This document shows, in pieces, positions 28,215 to 33,836 of a stretch of DNA of 33,836 bases (position 1 is its first letter; each line of letters starts with the position of its first letter). The DNA lies in assembly GCA_025350905.1 (NCBI GenBank), contig JANXWY010000114.1, positions 1 through 33,836 of the forward strand, given 5' to 3'. The translations under genes and the position numbers were made by a program. Under the pieces are notes generated by a model. The model was given only the letters and a program-made list of their open reading frames with translations. It ran no database searches and was not told where the DNA came from. This stretch comes from Verrucomicrobiota bacterium (GTDB lineage: Bacteria; Verrucomicrobiota; Verrucomicrobiia; Limisphaerales; JADLHS01).

Positions 28215-28817
28215 TTATTTTTCGGGCAGCGGAACCAAAACTTTCTGCCCCACCTTGAGCTTGTCGTCCTTGATTCCGGGATTCGCCTTGCGAATCTGCT
28301 CGGTGGTCACCTTGACCCCCTTTTCCTTGCTGTACGCAGCGGCGATGGTGGACAAGGTGTCGCCCGCCGCGATGGTGTGCTCGATGGCTTTGTCCGGCAG
28401 GTTGCCGGGATTGGGGGTTTCCGCCGCCACCGGGGGCGGGGCTTTTGGCCCTTTCGGTGGTTTGTTGGCGGCCCCGCCCGCGGTGGCTTTGCCCAGTTTC
28501 TCGATTTCTTTCAGGATGAGTTCGCGGTCCGCCTTGCGTTTGGTATCGAGCTCCTGAAGCTTCTTCGCCAGTTCCTGCACATCGGCCTGGCTCGCGTAGG
28601 TCGTCGTTGGCTGGTTCTGCTGATGTTCCCGCAGTGCCTGAATCTCCCTGGCCAGCGCTTCGATTTGCTTTTTTTGGTTGGCCTTGTCTTCCAGCAAATC
28701 ATCCACGTGCCCCCGCAATTGTTTGATGCGCTCGTCCATGGCGGCGACATCCTGCGCCCGCAGGGGAAGGGTCGCGGTGGCCGCAAAAATGGTCAGAAAA
28801 ATAATAATCCGTTTCAT
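28215..28817 (-). CDS. Secreted coiled-coil LysM protein
   Basis: The 200-residue protein has a signal peptide (residues about 1-21, IIIFLTIFAATATLPLRA). A charged heptad-rich coiled coil follows (about 25-112, MDERIKQLRGHVDDLLED and later ILKEIEKLGK), then a Pro/Ala/Lys-rich linker. It ends in one LysM domain (about 145-198, EHTIAAGDTLSTIAAAYS, then IRKANPGIKDDKLKVGQKVLVP). LysM binds peptidoglycan N-acetylglucosamine, so the protein probably attaches to the cell wall in the periplasm. No hydrolase domain is present. It converges with uppP. Confidence 0.9.
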   Translation of the reverse strand: MKRIIIFLTIFAATATLPLRAQDVAAMDERIKQLRGHVDDLLEDKANQKKQIEALAREIQALREHQQNQPTTTYASQADVQELAKKLQELDTKRKADRELILKEIEKLGKATAGGAANKPPKGPKAPPPVAAETPNPGNLPDKAIEHTIAAGDTLSTIAAAYSKEKGVKVTTEQIRKANPGIKDDKLKVGQKVLVPLPEK

Positions 28818-28929
28818 GCCCCGACAATAGAAAGCCCGCCGCGCCCGCGCAAGCCAAGGAATGAACGGGAGCGCGACCGGAAGGAGCGGGCAAGTTTCAG
28901 GCCTTACTCTGACTCTTCATAGTGATCTC

Positions 28930-28952
28930 AATCTTAATCTTAATCTTAATCT
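28930..28952. repeat. (AATCTT)n hexanucleotide tract
   Basis: Three full copies of AATCTT and a partial fourth lie in the 216-bp gap between the LysM gene and galK. It is a simple repeat with no coding signal. It is upstream of the LysM gene on that gene's strand, where length change could alter spacing of regulatory sites. Confidence 0.8.
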
Positions 28953-29033
28953 CCCCACCCCGCTTCGGGCGCCGAGCATAGCAAAACAGGCGAAGATTAG
29001 AATGAAGCCCGAACCGAAACTGACCCGCCCCGG

Positions 29034-30242
29034 TCACCGGGCGCCATCCACAATCTGGCAGAGGTCGGGTTGCAACTTCCGGCCCGTCTGCTTCTCGTAG
29101 CCGGTGGCCATGTGCGTCATGAACACTTCCGCTTCATGATGGACCACGAGATTAAGGGTCGCTCCGCCAAAGCCGCCGCCGGTGAGCCGGGCGCCCAGGC
29201 AGGCGGGATGTTGTCGAGCCAGCTCGACGAGTTGGTCCAGTTCCGCGGTGCTGTTCTTGAGGAAATCTCGCGAGCTTTCGTGGCTTTGAAACAGATACTG
29301 CCCAAACTGCGCCAGATCATCCGCTCGTAACGCCCGCTCCGCCGCCACCACGCGCGCAATCTCGGTTACGACGTGGTGGGCGCAGGCGAACTCGCGATCC
29401 GTCAGGGCAGTCCGCGCCGCCTGCAACTGTTTCAGTTCCACCGTGCGCAGGAATTTCGCCCCGAGTTTGCGCGCGGCGGATTCGCAATGGTCCCGCAACT
29501 CCTTGTATTCGCCGCCGATCAGCGCATGGTTTACACCGCTCGGACAGACCACCAGCACCACGCCTGGCAAAGGGGCGTAATCCACCGTCAAGGCCTGGCA
29601 ATCCAGACTCGTCACGTTCCACGCCCGGCCGCATAACGACGACACTTGATCCAGGATGCCGCACGGCACGCCGACGAATTCGTTTTCCGCCGCGCGACAC
29701 AGCCGGGCATAGTGCATGCGCTCCACCGGCGTTACCGGCGGCAATTCCCCGCGTGGATTTGCTTGGGGCGGCTGGGCCGTGCCGGTTTCCGTGAGGGTGA
29801 AGGGATGCAGCCGGCGAATCGCGAGCGCCGTCGCCACTTCCAAAGCGGCGGAACTGCTCAGGCCTGCCCCCAGCGGCAGCGTGCTGTGGATCGCGGCGTT
29901 GAACCCGCCGAACAGCACGCCGCGCCGACGCAGTTGCGCCAGCACCCCTTTCACATAATCCGCCCAACGGGCCGCCGGGTTGGATTTGAGGTCGCTGACG
30001 GAAAACTTTTCCGGCGCCGGAAACGCGGAGGAAATCAACTCCACCCGGCCATCCGGGCGCGGTGAAGAGGCGATGAAAATATATCTGTCCACGGCCACGG
30101 ACATCACGAGGCCGTGGTTGTAATCCGTGTGATTGCCGAGCACTTCGAGCCGACCGGGTGCCGCGACGACGTGCGTGGGCGTATGGCCAAAATGCTTTTT
30201 GAACAGGGCCGACGTAGCTTCCGGGGTACAGTTGTTTTTCAA
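29034..30242 (-). CDS. galK: Galactokinase-family (GHMP) sugar kinase
   Basis: This 402-residue cytosolic kinase phosphorylates galactose or a related sugar at C1 (Leloir pathway). Motifs are APGRLEVLGNHTDYNHG (galactokinase signature), LPLGAGLSSSAALEV (GHMP ATP loop), GVPCGILDQVSSLCG (catalytic Asp) and ARLTGGGFGGATLNLV (motif 3). The signature normally reads GEHTDYN; here residue 37 is Asn in place of the sugar-contacting Glu. The insert around residues 150-172 (TETGTAQPPQANPRGELP) is longer than usual. It lies about 100 bp downstream of the pterin dehydratase gene on the same strand. No galT, galE or galM is present, so the exact sugar is uncertain. Confidence 0.88.
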   Translation of the reverse strand: MKNNCTPEATSALFKKHFGHTPTHVVAAPGRLEVLGNHTDYNHGLVMSVAVDRYIFIASSPRPDGRVELISSAFPAPEKFSVSDLKSNPAARWADYVKGVLAQLRRRGVLFGGFNAAIHSTLPLGAGLSSSAALEVATALAIRRLHPFTLTETGTAQPPQANPRGELPPVTPVERMHYARLCRAAENEFVGVPCGILDQVSSLCGRAWNVTSLDCQALTVDYAPLPGVVLVVCPSGVNHALIGGEYKELRDHCESAARKLGAKFLRTVELKQLQAARTALTDREFACAHHVVTEIARVVAAERALRADDLAQFGQYLFQSHESSRDFLKNSTAELDQLVELARQHPACLGARLTGGGFGGATLNLVVHHEAEVFMTHMATGYEKQTGRKLQPDLCQIVDGAR

Positions 30243-30342
30243 ATCGCGGAATTCAACTTTTCGTCATCGGCGCTCCGTAGCCCAAAAGCAAGTCACAGGG
30301 TCGATCCAACCGAACACTGAACACTGAATATTTTCCCTCGCC

Positions 30343-30621
30343 TCACGCCAGCCGATCCAACTGCCGCGCCAGCTTAAAATCCTTCTCCGTGAGTCCGCCC
30401 TCGCTGTGCGTTGTGAGCGTGAGCGTGACCTGGTTCCAGCGAATATCAATGTCGGGATGATGCCCGGCCTGCTCCGCGCGCCGGGCCACCGTGTTGACGA
30501 ACTGAATCGCGGCGGGGAAATCCTTGAAACCAAAGGGGCGGGTAATGCTGGCGCCCATTTTCTTCCATTTCGGCACGGTAGCGAGGGCGGACTTAATTTG
30601 GACGGCATTGAGTTTTGGCAT
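30343..30621 (-). CDS. phhB: 4a-hydroxytetrahydrobiopterin dehydratase (PCD/DCoH)
   Basis: This 92-residue enzyme dehydrates 4a-hydroxy-tetrahydropterin, recycling the cofactor of aromatic amino-acid hydroxylases or of molybdopterin-type pterins. The family core is complete: W-K (PKWKKMGASITRPFGF), FVNTVARRAEQAGHHPDIDI with the catalytic His pair, and VTLTLTTHSEGGLTEKDF. The length is typical. No phenylalanine hydroxylase gene is in the window. It starts 15 bp after the GYF_2-TM2 gene, so it is likely the end of that transcript. A link with the membrane genes is only positional. Confidence 0.92.
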   Translation of the reverse strand: MPKLNAVQIKSALATVPKWKKMGASITRPFGFKDFPAAIQFVNTVARRAEQAGHHPDIDIRWNQVTLTLTTHSEGGLTEKDFKLARQLDRLA

Positions 30622-30636
30622 GAGCGGTCGGGGGAC

Positions 30637-31119
30637 CTAAAACCATTCCTTACGGCCATCCACGTAAATCCGAACAAATTCCTCATCCGACTTGGTCAGG
30701 TAAATAATGCCTTCGATCAGGGCAATGACATGCATCACGACCCCGCCCATCCCGCAAGTCAGCAAGGTGACGAGCAGCATGACGATCCCCGTGCCGGTGT
30801 AACCGAGGATGAATTTGTGGACGCCCAGCGAGCCGAGCAAAATGCCACAGACGCCAGCCGCGATCTTGTTGGAAGCGCGATTCGCCAGATGTTGCGCCGG
30901 CGGCGGGGTCAGAGGCGGGGGCGCCGATGTCCTCGGCGGCTGGGTGGCGGCAAGGTCGCTGCCAAACTCCGGCCACGCGTGCAACGGTTTCCAGTCGGTG
31001 GCGCCTTCGGGTTGGGCGAGCGTTTGCCCATTCACTCGGTTTTCCGCAATCCAACGTTTGATCTGGTCGGCGCCCACCGGGCCGTAGCACTGACCATCCG
31101 TGCCGATGATTTTATACAT
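30637..31119 (-). CDS. GYF_2 domain plus TM2 domain membrane protein
   Basis: The 160-residue protein starts with a GYF_2 domain (residues 1-55, MYKIIGTDGQCYGPVGADQI, then LAQPEGATDWKPL). A Pro-rich linker (about 58-78, PPRTSAPPPLTPPPA) leads to a TM2 domain with two helices (about 82-140, AAGVCGILLGSLGVHKFILG, then GIVMLLVTLLTCGMGG). The conserved TM2 pattern G-x-G-x-H-K/R-F-Y/I-L-G is present. GYF domains are known to bind proline-rich peptides; GYF_2 in bacteria is uncharacterised. An AGGTGA ribosome binding site precedes the ATG. It is the third of three GYF_2 genes in the cluster. Confidence 0.88.
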   Translation of the reverse strand: MYKIIGTDGQCYGPVGADQIKRWIAENRVNGQTLAQPEGATDWKPLHAWPEFGSDLAATQPPRTSAPPPLTPPPAQHLANRASNKIAAGVCGILLGSLGVHKFILGYTGTGIVMLLVTLLTCGMGGVVMHVIALIEGIIYLTKSDEEFVRIYVDGRKEWF

Positions 31120-31194
31120 GACTCACCTTATCGATTTACCGTCACTGGCGCATTTTCCGTCGCCGGAGACAAAATGCCAGTCTGAAGTTGACGC

Positions 31195-31578
31195 CTACCT
31201 GATGTGCGGCGGGGGCATGGCCGCAAACGCCGCCGTCGTGTTCCGCCGCGCTTCGCGAACCAGACCGATACTGGTCACGAGCGACCAGCCCCAAGCCGCG
31301 AGGAACAACCCGGCACCGATCTCCGCGAGCCAGGCGATGGGTGTCACCGCAACATCTCCGGTGATCTGACCGTAATACTGACGCAGCAAGGCCACAAACC
31401 ACCCCAGGACAAAACCAAACCCAGCCACCGCCAAAATCAGCTGCCCGACGCCCACCACCAGCCGGCCAGCCATAAGCGTCCCGAGTCCGGGCGTGGCCAG
31501 CAGATTGACGAGCACAGCGTTGCGGGCGGCAGTGGAGCTAAGGGGTTTGCGGTCGCGCCGCCGAGAAGATGGTTTCAT
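31195..31578 (-). CDS. Small membrane protein of the GYF_2 cluster, unknown
   Basis: This 127-residue protein has a basic N-terminus (KPSSRRRDRKPL) and three hydrophobic stretches: about residues 22-36 with 40-65 (LVNLLATPGLGTLMAGR, then AVAGFGFVLGWFVALL) and 80-105 (AWLAEIGAGLFLAAWGWSL). The first part, with its glycine-rich P-G-L-G-T-L-x-A-G-R, recalls TM2-like hairpins, but assignment is uncertain. Its start overlaps the 3' end of the upstream GYF_2 gene by 41 bp in another frame, showing tight coupling. Confidence 0.72.
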   Translation of the reverse strand: MKPSSRRRDRKPLSSTAARNAVLVNLLATPGLGTLMAGRLVVGVGQLILAVAGFGFVLGWFVALLRQYYGQITGDVAVTPIAWLAEIGAGLFLAAWGWSLVTSIGLVREARRNTTAAFAAMPPPHIR

Positions 31579-32500
31579 AGGCGTACATCAAGGCCGCAAT
31601 GCCGATGGGCATGGAGAAAAGCAGGCCGACACAACACAAGAGGGCTCCTCCCAAGTTGATCAAGCCAACGAGTACGATCAGGCCGAAAAGTTGCCACCAA
31701 TGTTTGCGCACCATCTTCCAGCTCGTCTGCATCGCCGGCCAGAAATCCATGCGCTTGTCCAAAATCAATGGCAGGACGAAAATCCAGTTCACGGTCAGAA
31801 AGATAACTGGCAGCAAACTGACCAACCCGACACCGACAGCGATGACCACCGCGACCAGATTGGGTTGTTGGTGGTGGGTAAGCGACGGCAAAAGCGTTAC
31901 TAACGCCACGATGACCACGGGTATAAAGCACAGAGCGGCAAGAATGGTGCTAATGATATAACCCAGGATGAGTTGTATGTATGACCGACGAAAACCTTCA
32001 AACAGATCCCCGCTGGTGGCCGGTTGGCCACGTACCGCTAGCATTGTGACGTAGAAAAGTCCGCCCCACAACGGTACCGTCACAAAAAGACTCAGCAGCG
32101 AAAAGAGGGGACCAATGAGCGGAATGACTCCGAGCAAAGAAAACGCGATGCCGATACCGAGATAAATCAGCGTTATGCTGACCAGCAGGCCCAGGTTTTT
32201 TTGCACCAAATTCCAGCCCTGGCTGATACACCCGCCGAGGTCCAAATCATAATCGCGTTCCAAAATCTCCGGCGCCACCCCGGTCGCCCCGGCGGCAGCA
32301 AACGGCGGCGGCGGGGCCGGCGACTTGGCCGCGAGGGCTTCGGCGAATTCGGGATAGTCGCCCACCGGCCGCCAATCGGTCTGGCCCTCGGCCTGGACGG
32401 GCGTGGCCGCGCCGGCGCGGCCCTGTTGAATCCATTCGCGCAATTGGTCGCCGCTGACCGGACCGTATTCTTTTTTATCGGCGCCGATGATTTTATACAT
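31538..32500 (-). CDS. GYF_2 domain plus multi-helix membrane protein
   Basis: This 320-residue protein has an N-terminal GYF_2 domain (1-55, MYKIIGADKKEYGPVSGDQL, then VQAEGQTDWRPV). A short Pro/Ala linker (about 60-75) leads to a region of about six transmembrane helices (about 95-310). These resemble the uncharacterised membrane domains found in glycerophosphodiesterase-associated or DUF975-type proteins (CISQGWNLVQKNLGLLVSIT, then MDFWPAMQTSWKMVRKHWWQ). The frame is open further upstream, but the ATG at 32500 gives the exact GYF_2 start shared with its paralogues. No ribosome binding site precedes it. The 27 bases before the ATG are a (CCAAC)5 tract. The downstream gene overlaps its end by 41 bp. 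Confidence 0.85.
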   Translation of the reverse strand: MYKIIGADKKEYGPVSGDQLREWIQQGRAGAATPVQAEGQTDWRPVGDYPEFAEALAAKSPAPPPPFAAAGATGVAPEILERDYDLDLGGCISQGWNLVQKNLGLLVSITLIYLGIGIAFSLLGVIPLIGPLFSLLSLFVTVPLWGGLFYVTMLAVRGQPATSGDLFEGFRRSYIQLILGYIISTILAALCFIPVVIVALVTLLPSLTHHQQPNLVAVVIAVGVGLVSLLPVIFLTVNWIFVLPLILDKRMDFWPAMQTSWKMVRKHWWQLFGLIVLVGLINLGGALLCCVGLLFSMPIGIAALMYAYETIFSAARPQTP

Positions 32501-32527
32501 GGTTGGGTTGGGTTGGGTTGGGTTGGC
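32501..32527. repeat. (GGTTG)5 / (CCAAC)5 pentanucleotide tract abutting a start codon
   Basis: Five copies of GGTTG and two extra G run directly up to the CAT (minus-strand ATG) at 32500. On the coding strand the ribosome binding region is therefore CCAAC repeats, with no purine-rich Shine-Dalgarno sequence. The upstream DUF2752 gene ends 35 bp before the ATG. Confidence 0.92.
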
Positions 32528-32535
32528 TAGAAGGT

Positions 32536-33000
32536 TTACGGGGACATCCAAGCGAAGGCCGGCCCCGGCACATTTCGCAACACCCCGAAGGCAATGACGA
32601 TGGCGCCAATCGCCCAGGCCGTGGCCGGTCGCCGCAACCGGGAGGTGGGGAAAGGTGAATCGCGCCGCCAGCCTTGCTGGCGGATCCAGGTCAAAACCAG
32701 CAAGGTGAGGGCGACGATCAGCAGCGGATTGCAATGCAGCGCGGCGCGGAACTCGCCGTGCGTCAGATGGTGCAGCGCGCGCAATGAACCGCAGCCGGGG
32801 CAATTCAGGCCGGTCAAGGCATGAAACAGGCAAGCGGGATAAAACCGGTGTTCCGTCGGGTTGAAGTAATGGAGGATCCACGCGGCGGCGCCGAGCGCAA
32901 GGACCAAACTCCAACGAAACTGTTCGAGCCGGGGCCATCGCGTGCGAAGCACTGGGGGCACGCGAAGCGCCTCGTGGGTCGATGGGCAGCCGGGTTTCAT
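32536..33000 (-). CDS. DUF2752 membrane protein
   Basis: The 154-residue protein has the DUF2752 core: ACLFHALTGLNCPGCGSLRA, then LHHLTHGEFRAALHCNPLLI. That is, C-P-x-C-G-x2-R, then H-G-x3-A-x2-C/N-P. Hydrophobic segments flank it (about 34-50, 88-105 and 127-145). The invariant cysteines sit on the membrane face and may bind metal or redox partners (inference from conservation). ATGA overlap with the upstream GYF_2 gene (start 33000, stop of the other at 32997) indicates translational coupling. DUF2752 genes are, from general knowledge, often near TM2 genes, as here. Confidence 0.88.
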   Translation of the reverse strand: MKPGCPSTHEALRVPPVLRTRWPRLEQFRWSLVLALGAAAWILHYFNPTEHRFYPACLFHALTGLNCPGCGSLRALHHLTHGEFRAALHCNPLLIVALTLLVLTWIRQQGWRRDSPFPTSRLRRPATAWAIGAIVIAFGVLRNVPGPAFAWMSP

Positions 33001-33599
33001 TGGAAGGCCGCCTTCACTTCCGGCTTCGACAACACGACGAGGGCCCAGATGCCAGCGCCGACATTGACACAACAACAACAAGCGCCGCACGGCAGGAGCA
33101 TCAGGAGGGCGGAGGTCAAAGCCAGCCCATAGGATTTGAGTTTCAGCATGCGGAGCGACCCGAAGAGGCAGACTAGGGCGATCGCCAGACCCGCGGCATT
33201 GGTGGGCAGACCGAAGAGGAGGGAGAGTTGCCGCTGAAGCTCCACATTCTGTTGTGGCAAATTCGGTAGCGCCAGGAGTGGCGTCGGCAAGCAAGACATC
33301 ACAATTCCCAGCAGGCTGGCGAGGATATCGAGGAGGGCAAGGACCAGCAGAAAAATTGCCGGGCCGCGAACCAGTTGGAGCGCGGCCGCGGAGTCGGCGG
33401 CGGGCGTCACCGGGAATATCGCGGGGATTCCGGTGGCGGAGGCGAGTTCCGGCACTTCCCGCAACGGCTTCCAATCCCCGTCGCCCTCGAGTCGCACCCG
33501 CGTGTCGGAGTTCACGCGACCTTCGGTGATCCACTGGCGCAATTGTTCACGGCTGACCGGGCCGTATTCCCGTCCGTCTGCCCCGATGATTTTATACAT
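32997..33599 (-). CDS. GYF_2 domain plus four-helix membrane protein
   Basis: This 200-residue protein has an N-terminal GYF_2 domain (1-55, MYKIIGADGREYGPVSREQL, then VRLEGDGDWKPL) and a short linker. Four hydrophobic helices follow (about 80-104, 128-145 and 150-190). The last two carry a cysteine cluster (LLPCGACCCCVNVGAG), which is unusual and may be lipid-modified or metal-binding. It is the first visible gene of the membrane cluster, preceded by AGGA 10 bp before the ATG. It overlaps the DUF2752 gene by four bases. The region upstream of it holds no gene to the right window edge. Confidence 0.85.
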   Translation of the reverse strand: MYKIIGADGREYGPVSREQLRQWITEGRVNSDTRVRLEGDGDWKPLREVPELASATGIPAIFPVTPAADSAAALQLVRGPAIFLLVLALLDILASLLGIVMSCLPTPLLALPNLPQQNVELQRQLSLLFGLPTNAAGLAIALVCLFGSLRMLKLKSYGLALTSALLMLLPCGACCCCVNVGAGIWALVVLSKPEVKAAFQ

Positions 33600-33836
33600 G
33601 GTCCATTCCTGCTGGCTGAAGGGCTACTGTGCGCGTCCATCGGTATCCCGGTCGGCACCGTTTGGCAAGCGCGGAAAGGCCGGTTCGGCGAACGGGACCA
33701 GGGATGTTTCATCTGCCTAAGGCGAAGCGTTGGCGATGCCGTTCTTACGGCGAGACGCGCCAGACGGGAAGAACGGCGTGCCGAAGGATCGGCGCCGAAG
33801 CCTCCTGCCGGTCCCGAGCGACCGGATCTCCGCTAT
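33600..33836. other. Upstream region with hairpins, right window edge
   Basis: No gene is supported. GCCGTTCTT (33738-33746) and AAGAACGGC (33769-33777) form a perfect 9-bp stem with a 22-base loop. CCGGTC/GACCGG (33808-33825) forms a shorter hairpin. These may be part of a further repeat element cut by the window edge. No T-run follows, so they are not intrinsic terminators. Confidence 0.5.

Noticed and set aside
31538-32938. 466-codon version of the second GYF_2 gene
   Set aside because: The extra N-terminal 146 codons overlap the DUF2752 gene in another frame and look non-coding; the GYF_2 ATG at 32500 matches its paralogues.

Overview
The window is about 33.8 kb of GC-rich bacterial DNA. 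It most resembles a soil or freshwater Verrucomicrobiota genome of the Pedosphaera/Limisphaerales type. That is an inference from gene content: a cluster of small GYF_2/TM2/DUF2752 membrane proteins, a giant secreted Ig/InlB/LamG protein beside an Rhs protein, a DUF6580-like membrane protein, and palindromic intergenic repeats. No rRNA, tRNA, CRISPR array, transposase or phage gene was found.

Layout. 1-3615 (minus strand): hisI, a small membrane protein, a 34-codon remnant of a trpE 5' end, a secreted M20 amidohydrolase, and trpE, which runs off the left edge. The left edge (1-211) is a perfect 76-bp foldback that breaks trpE and is probably an assembly or library artefact at a contig end. 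3736-3854: a palindromic repeat. 3939-5180: an ArsB/NhaD/SLC13-type transporter. 5412-8687: a SWI2/SNF2 ATPase. 8816-9802 (plus): a TIM-barrel metal hydrolase. 9812-10022 (minus): a candidate structured small RNA with its own promoter and terminator. 10397-13845 (plus): a DeoC-like protein lacking the Schiff-base lysine, a PpiD/SurA-like chaperone, and an RluA-type pseudouridine synthase.

14397-23336 (plus): two very large secreted-protein genes. The first is a 1608-residue Rhs protein with an N-terminal C39-like cysteine peptidase domain and a Cys-rich tail. The second is a 1346-residue surface protein with an exact 741-bp internal repeat period. 23524-25114 (plus): an ABM-like small protein, a DUF6580-like membrane protein and a YfcE-type phosphodiesterase. 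25141-27245 (minus): an mntH / small membrane protein / universal stress protein operon, with a DtxR/MntR-like palindrome upstream. 27416-28207 (plus): uppP. 28215-28817 (minus): a LysM protein.

29034-33599 (minus): galK, a pterin-4a-carbinolamine dehydratase, and a compact run of five membrane proteins. Three of the five start with the same GYF_2 domain. One of these is preceded by a (CCAAC)5 tract where a ribosome binding site would be expected.

Most of the window is ordinary housekeeping and transport. The parts most worth a second look are the Rhs/C39 gene with its repeat-bearing neighbour, the GYF_2 membrane cluster, the small RNA locus, the degenerate DeoC, and the trpE duplication, insertion and palindrome story.
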